From positions 372,001 through 436,000 of the forward strand of contig NZ_NOIU01000002.1 in NCBI RefSeq assembly GCF_004136635.1: a stretch of DNA of 64,000 nucleotides. Reading direction: 5' to 3'. Positions 1 through 10,407 of the stretch are shown piece by piece. The translations under genes were made by a program, and so were the position numbers. Below the pieces are notes generated by a model. The model was not told the origin of the DNA, did not search any database, and worked only from the letters and a program-made list of their open reading frames with translations. The stretch's first letter is position 1. Each line of letters opens with the position of its first letter. The stretch is from Rothia halotolerans. Its GTDB lineage: Bacteria > Actinomycetota > Actinomycetes > Actinomycetales > Micrococcaceae.

Positions 1-568
1 CGTCCGCGGCTTCCTCTACCTCAAGGACGTGGCCGAGGCGATCCTGCTGGAGCGCGGGGAGGCCCGCAGCCGCGGGGTGCGCGACCTGCTGCGCCCTGCC
101 CGCTTCGTGCCCGAGTCGCAGAAGGTCTCCGAGCTGCTGCCGCAGATGCAGCACGAGGGCACCCACATCGCCGTCGTCGTGGACGAGTACGGCGGCACGG
201 CGGGGCTGGTCACGCTCGAGGACCTGATCGAGGAGCTGGTCGGGGAGATCGTGGACGAGTACGACACCGCCATCCCCGAGGTCGAGCGCCTCGGGGACGG
301 GGAGTACCGGGTCAGCGCGCGGATGAGCGTGGGGGACCTGGGCGAGCTCTTCGACGTCGACCTGGACGACGACGACGTCGACACCGTCGGCGGCCTGCTC
401 GCCAAGGCGATGGGCCGGGTCCCCATCGTGGGCTCGAGCGCCGAGATCTACGGCATCCACCTCAAAGCGGTTAAGCTCGAAGGGCGCCGCAACCGCGTGG
501 GGATGGTGCTGGCCTGGCAGGAGCCGGGGGAAGAGGACGACGACCAGGCCCGCGGGGCCGAGGAGTGA
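1..568 (+). CDS. CorC/HlyC-family CBS-domain protein, 3' part
   Basis: The reading frame is open from base 2, so the 5' part lies outside the window. The visible 188 residues hold the end of a CBS pair (GTHIAVVVDEYGGTAGLVT, then EDLIEELVGEI) followed by the small C-terminal CorC_HlyC domain (DTVGGLL...GRVP, ending in a beta-rich segment). In the family, an N-terminal DUF21 membrane domain precedes these and the proteins are linked to Mg/Co homeostasis; that part is not visible here. The stop codon lies three bases before the Era start, so the two genes are surely cotranscribed, as in many actinobacteria where ybeY, corC and era follow each other. Transport function is inferred from family only. 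Confidence 0.88.
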   Translation, partial: VRGFLYLKDVAEAILLERGEARSRGVRDLLRPARFVPESQKVSELLPQMQHEGTHIAVVVDEYGGTAGLVTLEDLIEELVGEIVDEYDTAIPEVERLGDGEYRVSARMSVGDLGELFDVDLDDDDVDTVGGLLAKAMGRVPIVGSSAEIYGIHLKAVKLEGRRNRVGMVLAWQEPGEEDDDQARGAEE

Positions 569-570
569 CC

Positions 571-1653
571 ATGGAATTCGCAGCCGTGCCCGAGGACTAC
601 GTCGCCGGGTTCGCCGTGCTCGTCGGGCGCCCGAACGCGGGCAAGTCCACGCTGACCAACGCCCTGGTCGGGCAGAAGGTCGCGATCACCTCCAACCGCC
701 CCCAGACCACGCGGCACACCATCCGCGGCATCGTCCACCGGGAGCACTCGCAGCTGATCCTGATCGACACCCCCGGCCTGCACCGTCCCCGCACGCTGCT
801 CGGGGAGCGGCTGAACGACCTGGTGGGGGAGACGCTGGCGGAGGTCGACGTCATCGGCTTCTGCATTCCGGCCGACGAGAGGATCGGCCCCGGGGACCGG
901 TTCATCGCCGCCCAGCTCGCGGCCGCCGGCAACAAGCCGGTCGTGGCGATCGTCACCAAGGCCGACGCGGTGAGCCAGGAGCGGCTGGCCGAGCAGCTGA
1001 TGGAGGTCGCCCGCCTGGGCGACGAGACGATGACGGCCGAGCGCGCCGCGCGGGAGGAGCGCCGCCGCCGGCGGGAGGCCTCCGGAGGGCGCGGAGGCGG
1101 CGAGAAGAAGCCCGCCACCCCCTTCTCGCGCGACGCCGGCCCCCGCCCCGCCGAGACCCCCGCGCACGACGACGGCCAGGGCGGCTGGGCGGACATCATC
1201 CCGGTCTCCGCGGTCGAGGGCTACCAGGTCGAGGCCGTCGCCGACCTGCTGAGCACCCACCTGCCGGACTCCCCGCCGCTCTACCCCGAGGGGGACCTCA
1301 CCGACGAGCCCGAGGCCGTCATGGTGGCCGAGCTGGTCCGGGAGGCGGCCCTGGAGGGCGTGCGCGACGAGCTGCCCCACTCGGTGGCCGTGACGGTCGA
1401 GGAGATGCTCGAGCGCGAGGACCGCCCCGAGGACGACCCGATGATCGACGTGCACGTGAACCTCTTCGTCGAGCGCGAGTCCCAGAAGGCGATCATCATC
1501 GGCCGCCGCGGCGCCAGGCTCCGCGAGATCGGGACCACCGCCCGCCGCGGGATCGAGGCGCTGCTGGGCACCAAGGTCTACCTCAGCATCCACGTGAAGG
1601 TCGCCAAGGACTGGCAGCGGGACCCCCGCGCGCTGGGCCGGCTCGGCTTCTGA
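571..1653 (+). CDS. era: GTPase Era with an extra G-domain insertion
   Basis: Era binds 16S rRNA and assists 30S subunit maturation. The sequence shows the P-loop GRPNAGKST (residues 19-27), G3 DTPGLH (about 66), G4 TKAD (129-132), G5 SA (about 213) and a C-terminal KH domain with the IIIGRRGARLREIG signature. ATG 571 is chosen because AGGAG (561-565) sits five bases upstream; GTG 565 would overlap it. The protein is 360 residues, against about 300 for typical Era. The extra length lies between G4 and G5: an Arg/Glu-rich, then Gly/Pro-rich stretch from about 150 to 205, probably a disordered loop. All catalytic motifs are intact, so function should be retained. Confidence 0.95.
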   Translation: MEFAAVPEDYVAGFAVLVGRPNAGKSTLTNALVGQKVAITSNRPQTTRHTIRGIVHREHSQLILIDTPGLHRPRTLLGERLNDLVGETLAEVDVIGFCIPADERIGPGDRFIAAQLAAAGNKPVVAIVTKADAVSQERLAEQLMEVARLGDETMTAERAAREERRRRREASGGRGGGEKKPATPFSRDAGPRPAETPAHDDGQGGWADIIPVSAVEGYQVEAVADLLSTHLPDSPPLYPEGDLTDEPEAVMVAELVREAALEGVRDELPHSVAVTVEEMLEREDRPEDDPMIDVHVNLFVERESQKAIIIGRRGARLREIGTTARRGIEALLGTKVYLSIHVKVAKDWQRDPRALGRLGF

Positions 1654-1745
1654 GGCGCTCCCGGCGGAGGCCGGTGGCGCGAACACCCAGAGACGGCGCC
1701 TACAATGTCCCGAAGCACGGCACATCGACGACCAGGAGCTCCTCA

Positions 1746-3248
1746 GTGACGCAGACGCCTACCGGACCGGACGAGCGCACCACGCCGCGGCTCAGCCAGC
1801 GGGGACGCCACTTCGCGAACGGCGCGGTCGTCTCCCGGCAGTGGGTGTGGATCGCGCTGTGCTGCGTCTCCCTGCTGCTGGTGGTCATGGGAGCGGGCGG
1901 CTTCGCGGCGCTGCGGCTGCAGCAGAACGTCTCGACGCAGGCGCTGAACCTCGGCGGCTCCTCGGGCTCCGCGGCCGACGTCGAGGGCCCGCTCGACATC
2001 CTGGTCATCGGCTCGGACACGCGCGGGGGAGAGAACTCCGACTACGGCGACAGCCTGGACCAGGAGTCCGGCGCCCGCTCCGACGTGATGATGCTCATGC
2101 AGATCAGCGAGGACCGGCAGAACGTCAACGTGGTCTCCTTCCCCCGCGACCTCATGGTCTCGATCCCGGAGTGCACCAACCCCGACTCCGGCAAGGTCTT
2201 CCCCGCCGCCGACGACGTCCAGATCAACGAGTCCCTGGACCACGGCGGCCCCGGCTGCACCGTGGCCACGATCAACGAGCTCACCGGCGTCGACATCGAC
2301 CACTTCATGCTGGTGGACTTCAACGCCGTGAAGGAGCTGAGCTCGGTGGTGGGCGGCGTCCAGGTCTGCGTGAGCGACGCGATCGACGACGAGTACTCGG
2401 GCCTGGACATCCCCGCCGGCTCCTCCAACGTCGAGGGTGAGCAGGCGCTGGCCTTCCTCCGCTCCAGGCACGGCTTCGGGGACGGCTCGGACACCGGCCG
2501 CATCCAGGCCCAGCAGGGCTTCCTCGCCTCGCTCATGCGCAAGGTCAAGGACGAGGGGACCCTGAGCAACCCGGGCAAGCTGTACGACATCGCCGAGGCG
2601 ATCACCCAGAACGTCACGGTGGACGAGGGCTTCGCCGACCCCGGGACCTTCGTGGGGATCGGCCGCGAGCTCGCCGGGATCGACCTGAACCGCGTGGTCT
2701 TCGCCACGGCGCCGACGGAGCCCTACGTCTACGACGAGAACAAGCTCCAGCTCTCCGCCGACGCCGACCGGGTCTTCGAGACCATGCGCGAGGGCGGCTC
2801 CCTCGCCGACGGCGGGGGCGAGGAGGAGCCCGCGCCGGAGGAGACGACGCCGGCCCCCACCGAGACCCCGGACCGCTCCACCCCCGTCTCGGTCCTCAAC
2901 GCCTCGGGCGAGACGGGCCGGGACTCCGACGTCGCGGACCTGGTCGAGTCGATGGGCTACCTCACCGTGGCCCCGCAGGAGGGCGGCGTCGAGTACCCGG
3001 GCAGCACGGTCTACTACAGCACCGGCTACGAGGCCGAGGCCCGGGAGATCGCGGACAAGTTCGGGATCCCCGCGGCGCAGGTCCAGCTCTCCGAGAGCTA
3101 CCTCGGCGTCGCGCTGTTCGTGGGCGAGGACTTCACCGAGGGCGAGAAGATCACCCAGGAGGAGTCCGAGGAGGACCCGGGGATCGTCGGCGGGGCCGCC
3201 GGGCAGACTGCGGACCAGGAGACCTGCCAGCAGGCCTTCTCCTACTGA
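1746..3248 (+). CDS. LytR-CpsA-Psr (LCP) family protein with LytR_C domain
   Basis: LCP proteins transfer undecaprenyl-linked glycopolymers to peptidoglycan outside the membrane. After a short cytoplasmic tail there is one transmembrane segment (WVWIALCCVSLLLVVMGAGG, about residues 35-55). An extracellular LCP domain follows, with DILVIGSDTRGG, the Arg-containing SFPRDLMVSIP motif, and a FLRSRHGFGDGSDTGR-type motif near residue 245. A Pro/Thr/Glu linker leads to a LytR_C domain (TPVSVLNASGETGRDSDVA). The start is GTG 1746, with AGGAG at 1734-1738; a longer frame opens upstream but has no ribosome site. A TACAAT hexamer near 1701 could be the -10. The gene stands alone between era and leuA. 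Confidence 0.9.
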   Translation: MTQTPTGPDERTTPRLSQRGRHFANGAVVSRQWVWIALCCVSLLLVVMGAGGFAALRLQQNVSTQALNLGGSSGSAADVEGPLDILVIGSDTRGGENSDYGDSLDQESGARSDVMMLMQISEDRQNVNVVSFPRDLMVSIPECTNPDSGKVFPAADDVQINESLDHGGPGCTVATINELTGVDIDHFMLVDFNAVKELSSVVGGVQVCVSDAIDDEYSGLDIPAGSSNVEGEQALAFLRSRHGFGDGSDTGRIQAQQGFLASLMRKVKDEGTLSNPGKLYDIAEAITQNVTVDEGFADPGTFVGIGRELAGIDLNRVVFATAPTEPYVYDENKLQLSADADRVFETMREGGSLADGGGEEEPAPEETTPAPTETPDRSTPVSVLNASGETGRDSDVADLVESMGYLTVAPQEGGVEYPGSTVYYSTGYEAEAREIADKFGIPAAQVQLSESYLGVALFVGEDFTEGEKITQEESEEDPGIVGGAAGQTADQETCQQAFSY

Positions 3249-3254
3249 CCCGGC

Positions 3255-3287
3255 CTCCCGGCCCGGCGTCGTTGCGCGGGCCGGGAG
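3255..3287 (+). terminator. Hairpin after the LCP gene
   Basis: Perfect 11-bp stem CTCCCGGCCCG (3255-3265) / CGGGCCGGGAG (3277-3287) with an 11-nt loop, just after the stop codon. No T-tract, which is common for GC-rich actinobacterial terminators. Confidence 0.6.
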
Positions 3288-3373
3288 ACCACCGCGCCGC
3301 GCCCGCGGGGCCAGGCCCATCCAGGATGTGAGACCGAGGGTGACCCGTGACGCATCGTCGTCCGGGGCGGTGG

Positions 3374-3379
3374 TACTTT
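3374..3379 (+). promoter_or_regulatory. Putative -10 of the leuA leader transcript
   Basis: TACTTT lies exactly six bases before the ATG of the leader peptide at 3386, so the transcript probably begins at that ATG (leaderless). The -35 region is poorly defined; TGACGC at 3348-3353 is 20 bases away. Confidence 0.45.
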
Positions 3380-3385
3380 GGTCAG

Positions 3386-5253
<1,868 letters not shown>

Positions 5254-5262
5254 TCCTGGCGG

Positions 5263-5309
5263 GTGCAGGGAGGGCCGCCGTCCTCTTCGGGCGGCGGCCC
5301 TCCCTGCAC
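5263..5309 (+). terminator. Strong hairpin after leuA
   Basis: Perfect 18-bp stem (5263-5280 with 5292-5309) and an 11-nt loop directly downstream of the leuA stop. It separates leuA from recO. Confidence 0.8.
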
Positions 5310-5375
5310 GGACGGCCCCACCCGGCCGGCTGACACGAAGGGTGCGCTCATAGCGCGCCCTTCGCCGTGCGGTGA

Positions 5376-5381
5376 GATAAT
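5376..5381 (+). promoter_or_regulatory. -10 element for leaderless recO
   Basis: GATAAT, close to the TATAAT consensus, ends six bases before the GTG start of recO at 5388. No ribosome-binding site is present, so the mRNA probably starts at the GTG. Confidence 0.6.
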
Positions 5382-5387
5382 GGGATC

Positions 5388-6146
5388 GTGCCCACCTCAC
5401 CCTCGCATCCGCACGTCTACCGGGACACCCTGCTCGTCCTGCGCACCCAGCAGCTCGGGGAGGCGGACCGCATCGTGGTCGGGATCAGCCCTCGCCAGGG
5501 CGTGGTCCGGGCCGTGGCGAAGGGCGTCCGCAAGAGCTCCTCGAAGCTGGGGGCGCGGCTCGAGCCGTTCATGTTCACCGACGTCTCGCTGGCGCACGGC
5601 CGCAACCTGGAGACCGTCACCCAGGCGGTGACGCGCCGGGCCTACTCGGCACCGGTGGTCGCGGACTGGGACCGCTACGTCGCCGCATCCTCGGTGTGCG
5701 AGGTCGCCGAGACCCTCGGCCTGGCCGTGGAGGCGGGGGACCCCCGCCTGTTCAACCTGACCGTGGGGGCGGTGGGGGCCCTCGCCCGCGGGGAGCATCT
5801 GGCGGGGGACGTGCTGACCTCCTACCTGCTGCGGGCCATGGCCGTCTCCGGCTGGCACGTCGAGCTCTGGGCGTGCGCGCGCTGCGGGGCGGAGGGCCCG
5901 CTGCGCTCCTGGTCCCAGGCCGACGGCGGCACGGTGTGCGACGCCTGCCGGGCGCCGGGGGACCGCCCGCTGGCCGAGGACGCCCTGGAGTACCTCCGGG
6001 CGGCCTCCGCGGGGCGCTGGGAGGTCCTCGACACGGACCCCGAGCCCGGTGTCAGGGACCGCGCGGGGAAGCTCATCAGGCGTTATGTACAGTGGCACAT
6101 GGAGCGTGAGTTCCGCTCCTTCGCACTCCTGGAAGGGCCCCTATGA
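5388..6146 (+). CDS. recO: DNA repair protein RecO
   Basis: RecO helps load RecA onto SSB-covered single-stranded DNA in the RecFOR pathway. The 252-residue protein has the N-terminal OB fold ([19 protein letters not shown]), a helical middle, and a four-cysteine zinc-binding site (CARCG, then CDAC) near residues 165-190, as in many RecO proteins. GTG 5388 is the start that fits the closely spaced -10 box. Its stop overlaps the uppS start in an ATGA arrangement, so the two are translationally coupled. Confidence 0.95.
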   Translation: MPTSPSHPHVYRDTLLVLRTQQLGEADRIVVGISPRQGVVRAVAKGVRKSSSKLGARLEPFMFTDVSLAHGRNLETVTQAVTRRAYSAPVVADWDRYVAASSVCEVAETLGLAVEAGDPRLFNLTVGAVGALARGEHLAGDVLTSYLLRAMAVSGWHVELWACARCGAEGPLRSWSQADGGTVCDACRAPGDRPLAEDALEYLRAASAGRWEVLDTDPEPGVRDRAGKLIRRYVQWHMEREFRSFALLEGPL

Positions 6147-6928
6147 CCGTCGTCGCACCCTTTGCCCACCCCTCGGGGAGCAGGCCTCCCGCGATACCCG
6201 CCCGCTTCGTCCCCGGGCACGTCGCGGTGGTCATGGACGGCAACGGGCGGTGGGCCAACGAGCGCGGGCTGCCGCGCAACGAGGGCCACCGGGCGGGGGA
6301 GCAGGCCCTGCTCGACGTCGTCGCCGGCGCGATCGAGATGGGCATCGGCTGCGTCAGCGCCTACGCCTTCTCAACGGAGAACTGGAAGCGCTCGGTGGAC
6401 GAGGTAACCTTCCTGATGCGCTTCTGCTCGGACGTCCTGGCGCGGCAGCTGGAGACCCTCAAGTCCTGGGGCGTGCGGATCCGCTGGGCGGGCCGCCGCC
6501 CGCGCCTGTGGAAGTCGGTGATCCGGCAGCTGGAGCAGTGCGAGCGGGAGACGGCGGGCAACACCGTCTGCACGCTGGTGATGTGCGTGAACTATGGGGG
6601 CCGGGCAGAGATCGCCGACGCCGCCGCGCGCATCGCGGAGGATGCCGCGGCCGGGAGGATCAAGGGCTCCCAGGTCACGGAGAAGACCTTCGCGCGGTAC
6701 CTCGACGAGCCGGACGTGCCCGACGTCGACCTCTTCCTCCGCACCTCGGGGGAGCAGCGCTTCTCCAACTTCCTGCTCTGGCAGAGCGCCTACGCGGAGA
6801 TGGTGTTCATGGACGTGCTCTGGCCCGATGTGGACCGGCTGGTGCTGTGGAGGGCGGTCGAGGAGTACGCGCGCCGGGACCGGCGGTACGGCGCGGCCAT
6901 CGACGCTACCGTTCAACCTAAATCTTAA
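6143..6928 (+). CDS. uppS: Isoprenyl (undecaprenyl/decaprenyl) diphosphate synthase
   Basis: This cis-prenyltransferase extends farnesyl-type primers with isopentenyl diphosphate to make the C50/C55 carrier lipid for cell-wall synthesis. The signature [13 protein letters not shown] (about residues 31-43), the [11 protein letters not shown] motif and the C-terminal [15 protein letters not shown] and EMVFMD motifs are all visible. Length 261 is normal. ATG 6143 overlaps the recO stop. The recO-adjacent copy in actinobacteria is often the decaprenyl-producing enzyme, but chain length cannot be read from sequence. The last codons lie in an abruptly AT-rich stretch containing a palindrome. Confidence 0.95.
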   Translation: MTVVAPFAHPSGSRPPAIPARFVPGHVAVVMDGNGRWANERGLPRNEGHRAGEQALLDVVAGAIEMGIGCVSAYAFSTENWKRSVDEVTFLMRFCSDVLARQLETLKSWGVRIRWAGRRPRLWKSVIRQLEQCERETAGNTVCTLVMCVNYGGRAEIADAAARIAEDAAAGRIKGSQVTEKTFARYLDEPDVPDVDLFLRTSGEQRFSNFLLWQSAYAEMVFMDVLWPDVDRLVLWRAVEEYARRDRRYGAAIDATVQPKS

Positions 6929-6934
6929 GTTGAA
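6912..6934. promoter_or_regulatory. AT-rich palindrome, possible operator
   Basis: TTCAAC-c-TAA-atc-TTA-a-GTTGAA is an inverted repeat with 9 paired positions per arm, one mismatch and a 3-bp centre. It spans the uppS stop codon, ahead of the pyrD promoter. The A/T content is unlike the surroundings. It could be an operator for pyrD or a weak terminator for uppS. Confidence 0.45.
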
Positions 6935-6943
6935 ACACTGTTA

Positions 6944-6972
6944 TTAACCCTTACCTTTAACTTGAATATATA
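6944..6972 (+). promoter_or_regulatory. pyrD promoter
   Basis: TTAACC (6944-6949), a 17-base spacer and TATATA (6967-6972) make a good sigma70-type promoter upstream of pyrD. The leader would be about 30 nt and includes the CAGGAG ribosome site near 6997-7002. Confidence 0.65.
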
Positions 6973-7009
6973 GCCGGTCTCGGAACCGGCCTCAGAGCAG
7001 GAGATTTCT

Positions 7010-8092
7010 GTGCCCCGTATCTATCCGGCCTTCTTCAAGATCGCGTTCTCCGGCATGGACGCGGAGCGCGCCCATCACCTCGGCTTCTCCGGGATCAAGG
7101 CGAGCAAGCGCAGCGGCGCCTCCCGGGCGCTGCGCGCCGTCGCCCGTCCCGATCGCTCGCTCGAGACCCGGGCGATGGGCCTGACCTTCCCCTCGCCCTT
7201 CGGGCTGGCGGCCGGCTTCGACAAGGGGGCCACCGGCGTCGTCGCCCTGACGGATCTGGGCTTCGGCCACGTCGAGGTCGGCACCGTGACGGGCCGGGCG
7301 CAGCCGGGCAACCCCGCGCCGCGGCTCTTCCGGCTCGTGGAGGACCGGGCCGTGGTGAACCGGATGGGCTTCAACAACGACGGCGCCGCGGCCGTGGGTC
7401 CGCGCCTGGCCGCCGCGCACGCCGACTTCGACGACCAGTACGGCAGCGGGACCCGCCCGGTGGTGGGCGTGAACATCGGCAAGACGAAGGCCGTGCCGCT
7501 GGAGGATGCGACCGAGGACTACCTGGTGAGCACCCGGACCCTGGCGCCCCAGGCGGACTACCTCGTGGTCAACGTCAGCTCCCCGAACACCCCGGGCCTG
7601 CGCACCCTCCAGGCGCGCGAGAGCCTGGCGCCGCTGCTGGAGGCGGTGGGGAAGGAGGCCGACCGCGTGGCCGGGCGGCACGTGCCGCTGCTGGTCAAGA
7701 TCGCCCCGGACCTCACGGACGGGCAGCTGGAGGAGATCGCCGGGCTCGTCCCGGAGCTCGGGCTCGACGGCGTCATCGCGACCAACACCACGATCGAGCG
7801 GGAGAGCCTCGGCCTGGTGAGCGACCCCTCCTCGGTCTACGCCTGCGGCGAGGGCGGGCTCTCCGGGGCGCCGTTGGCCCCGCGGTCGCTGGAGGTGCTC
7901 CGCAGCCTGCGGGGGCTCCTGGGCCCGGAGCCGACCATCATCTCGGTGGGCGGGGTGAGCACCGCGGAGGACGTCCACGAGCGCCTGCGCAACGGCGCGA
8001 CGCTGGTCCAGGGGTACACGGCCTTCCTCTATGAGGGGCCGTTCTGGGTCTCGCGGATCAACCGCGGGCTCAAGAAGCTCATGGCGGGCTGA
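7010..8092 (+). CDS. pyrD: Dihydroorotate dehydrogenase (quinone), class 2
   Basis: PyrD oxidises dihydroorotate to orotate in pyrimidine synthesis and passes electrons to the membrane quinone pool. At 360 residues it has the class 2 N-terminal membrane-associating helices (RIYPAFFKIAFSGMDAERAHHL). The FMN-barrel motifs are present (PFGLAAGFDKGA, NRMGFNNDGA, VNVSSPNTPGLR with the catalytic Ser, GGLSGAPL). The start is GTG 7010 with CAGGAG upstream. It is a single-gene unit with its own promoter, ended by a bidirectional hairpin shared with the convergent DUF3043 gene. Confidence 0.96.
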   Translation: MPRIYPAFFKIAFSGMDAERAHHLGFSGIKASKRSGASRALRAVARPDRSLETRAMGLTFPSPFGLAAGFDKGATGVVALTDLGFGHVEVGTVTGRAQPGNPAPRLFRLVEDRAVVNRMGFNNDGAAAVGPRLAAAHADFDDQYGSGTRPVVGVNIGKTKAVPLEDATEDYLVSTRTLAPQADYLVVNVSSPNTPGLRTLQARESLAPLLEAVGKEADRVAGRHVPLLVKIAPDLTDGQLEEIAGLVPELGLDGVIATNTTIERESLGLVSDPSSVYACGEGGLSGAPLAPRSLEVLRSLRGLLGPEPTIISVGGVSTAEDVHERLRNGATLVQGYTAFLYEGPFWVSRINRGLKKLMAG

Positions 8093-8167
8093 GCCGCTCG
8101 CCGAGGCCCTCGCAGTTCCCGCGGGGCGACGCCGCCCGCATCGGGGAGGCGAGGGGCCGAACGGGAG

Positions 8168-8215
8168 ACGCCCGGGGCCGGGCACCGCGGCGAAGCGGTG
8201 CCCGGCCCCGGGCGT
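8168..8215. terminator. Bidirectional terminator, pyrD / DUF3043
   Basis: A perfect 21-bp stem (8168-8188 with 8195-8215) and a 6-nt loop GGCGAA lie between two convergent genes. Confidence 0.85.
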
Positions 8216-8252
8216 TCGGAGGGCTTCGGGCCCAGCGCCCGGCGGTCTCGGA

Positions 8253-8840
8253 TCAGGAGGGCTGCTCGCCCCTGCCGACCTGGGGCTTGGGGAGCCGGAG
8301 CCGGCGGATCATCATCATGCGGTTGGTCATGTACCAGGCGGAGCCGGGCTCCACGGCGCCGAACTTCTCGAGGATGCGCCTCTTGGTGCCGCGCCACTTG
8401 AAGAACGTGTCCAGGATCCACAGGATGATCACGGCCCACATGAAGACCATGGAGTACTGCTGGATCTCCGGGGGCAGGAACAGGCTCAGGACGAAGACCG
8501 CGATCAGGAAGATCAGGAAGTAGTCGCCCATGTTGTACCGGGAGTCCACCGAGTCGCGGATGAAGCGCCGCTGGGGACCGCGGTCGCGGACCGGCAGGTA
8601 GCGGTCGTCGCCGGTCTGCATGGCCTGGTTCTGCCGGATGCGCGCATCGCGCGCGGCCTCGCGGCTCGCCTGCTTGGCCGCGCGCCGATCGTCGGGCACC
8701 AGGGGCCGCTTGCGCGCGGCCTCCTGCTCCCTGCGCGTGGGGGTGGGGCGGCCCTTGCCCGCGGGTTTCGCGGCGGCCTCTTCCTGCTGGGCCGCAGGCG
8801 TCGCCTCGGCCGTGGAGTTTCTCTTCTTTCTACCGAACAC
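8253..8840 (-). CDS. DUF3043 membrane protein
   Basis: This 195-residue protein matches the actinobacterial DUF3043 pattern. It has a long, highly charged Lys/Arg/Ala-rich N-terminal tail, then the conserved RDSVDSRYNMGDYFL segment near residue 95. Two closely spaced transmembrane helices follow, then a basic C-terminus (FKWRGTKRRILEKFG). The function is unknown. GTG 8840 is the start; a TAGCAT -10 box six bases away suggests a leaderless mRNA. It is divergent from the M20 peptidase gene, and this pair next to pyrD and ctaC is typical of Micrococcales. Confidence 0.85.
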   Translation of the reverse strand: MFGRKKRNSTAEATPAAQQEEAAAKPAGKGRPTPTRREQEAARKRPLVPDDRRAAKQASREAARDARIRQNQAMQTGDDRYLPVRDRGPQRRFIRDSVDSRYNMGDYFLIFLIAVFVLSLFLPPEIQQYSMVFMWAVIILWILDTFFKWRGTKRRILEKFGAVEPGSAWYMTNRMMMIRRLRLPKPQVGRGEQPS

Positions 8841-8846
8841 CCCTCC

Positions 8847-8894
8847 ATGCTACCCATCCGGCGCGTGCGGGCTCGTCAGCCTCGGGCATAGGCT
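8847..8894. promoter_or_regulatory. Divergent leaderless promoters
   Basis: On the minus strand TAGCAT (8847-8852) lies six bases before GTG 8840. On the plus strand TAGGCT (8889-8894) lies six bases before ATG 8901. Both starts are probably the transcript 5' ends. Confidence 0.5.
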
Positions 8895-8900
8895 GGCTTC

Positions 8901-10331
8901 ATGACGACTGATGAGCAGAACCAGCACAGCGACGACACGACCTCCGACGCCGGCCCCGCGGCCCTGCGGGAGGACCTGAGCAGCCAGCGCGAGCGGATCC
9001 TCGAGGAGCTGGCGGCCCTGGTGGAGATCCCCTCGGTGGCCTGGGACGTCCACGACGCCGGCGAGGTCTGGCGCAGCGCCCGGGCGGTCGCGCAGCTCGC
9101 GGAGGAGGCGGGCCTCCCCGAGGTGGAGATCCTCACCTCCGCCCGCCCGGACGGCGAGCAGGGGATGCCGGCGGTCGTGGCGCGCCGCCGCGCGGCTCCG
9201 GGTCGGCCCACGGTCATGCTCTACGCCCATCACGACGTCCAGCCGGTCTCCGACCCCGGCGAGTGGAAGACCGAGCCTTTCCGCGCGACCCCGGTGGGAG
9301 ACCGCCTCTACGGCCGCGGCGCCGCCGACGACAAGGCGGGGATCATGGTCCACATCGCCGCCGTCCGCGCCCTGCTGAGGCTGCACGGCCAGGAGCCCGG
9401 CGTCGGCATCACGCTCTTCGTGGAGGGGGAGGAGGAGGCCGGATCGCCGAGCTTCGAGAACTTCCTCCACGAGCACCGGGAGAAGCTGGCTGCCGACGCG
9501 ATCGTCGTCGCCGACTCCGCGAACTGGAAGCGCGGCGTGCCCGCGCTGACCTCGAGCCTGCGGGGCGTGATCTCCGGGACCGTGCGGCTGCGGGCCCTGG
9601 GCCACGCGCTGCACTCCGGGGTCTTCGGCGGCCCGCTGGTCGACGCGAACGTCGCGATGATCCGGTTGCTGGCCACGCTGCATGACGAGGACGGCGCGGT
9701 CGCGGTCCCCGGCCTGGTGCGCTCCGCCGACCCCGAGCTGGACTACCCGGAGCGGGACTTCCGCGACGACGCCGGGATCCCCGAGTCCCTGCGCCTGGCC
9801 GGCCGCGGCTCGATCGCCTCGCGGCTGTGGAGCCAGCCCGCGCTGTCCGTGATCGGCATGGACGTCACGCCGGTCGAGCAGTCCTCCAACACCCTGGCCG
9901 CCTCCGCCCGGGCCCGGGTGAGCCTGCGGCTGGCCCCGGGCCAGGACCCCCACGAGGCCCACCGCCTGCTGGAGGAGCACCTGCGGGCCAACGCGCCCTG
10001 GGGCGCCGAGGTGGAGTACGACGCCGGGGAGGCCGGCCGTCCCTTCGAGGCGGACACCAGCTCGCCCGCCGCCCGCGCCGTCCTGGCCTCGATGCGGCAG
10101 GCCTGGGGCGTGGAGCCGGTGCTCACCGGCCTCGGCGGGTCGATCCCCTTCGTGGCCTCGCTGGTCGAGACCTTCCCCGAGGCCGCGATCCTCATCACCG
10201 GCGTCGAGGATCCGGACACCCGCGCCCACAGCGCCAACGAGTCGCTGTACCTGCCGGACTTCTTCAAGGCCGCGGAGGCCGAGGCCGCCTTCCTGCACGG
10301 AATGGCCGCGAGTCCGGAGGCGGGGGAATAG
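8901..10331 (+). CDS. M20 family metallopeptidase (dipeptidase type)
   Basis: A 476-residue di-zinc peptidase of the M20 family. The metal and catalytic motifs are seen in order: YAHHDVQP (about residue 110), YGRGAADDKAG (about 137), EGEEEAGSPSF with the metal-bridging Glu (about 175), and a C-terminal HSANESLYLPDFF containing the last zinc ligand. A lid/dimerisation domain sits in the middle (GHALHSGVFGG). The family cleaves dipeptides or N-acyl amino acids; the exact substrate cannot be assigned. The protein is predicted cytoplasmic, with no signal peptide. Confidence 0.9.
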   Translation: MTTDEQNQHSDDTTSDAGPAALREDLSSQRERILEELAALVEIPSVAWDVHDAGEVWRSARAVAQLAEEAGLPEVEILTSARPDGEQGMPAVVARRRAAPGRPTVMLYAHHDVQPVSDPGEWKTEPFRATPVGDRLYGRGAADDKAGIMVHIAAVRALLRLHGQEPGVGITLFVEGEEEAGSPSFENFLHEHREKLAADAIVVADSANWKRGVPALTSSLRGVISGTVRLRALGHALHSGVFGGPLVDANVAMIRLLATLHDEDGAVAVPGLVRSADPELDYPERDFRDDAGIPESLRLAGRGSIASRLWSQPALSVIGMDVTPVEQSSNTLAASARARVSLRLAPGQDPHEAHRLLEEHLRANAPWGAEVEYDAGEAGRPFEADTSSPAARAVLASMRQAWGVEPVLTGLGGSIPFVASLVETFPEAAILITGVEDPDTRAHSANESLYLPDFFKAAEAEAAFLHGMAASPEAGE

Positions 10332-10348
10332 CCGTCCGCCGACGGGCG

Positions 10349-10379
10349 TTGACGCTGACAGGATCCCCAGCGCTAAGCT
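10349..10379 (+). promoter_or_regulatory. Promoter of the HesB/IscA-type gene
   Basis: TTGACG (10349-10354) and TAAGCT (10374-10379) lie 19 bases apart. The spacing is slightly long but both hexamers are good. AAGGAG (10397-10402) is the ribosome site. Confidence 0.5.
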
Positions 10380-10407
10380 GGAACCGCACGAGAGGCAAGG
10401 AGCATCC

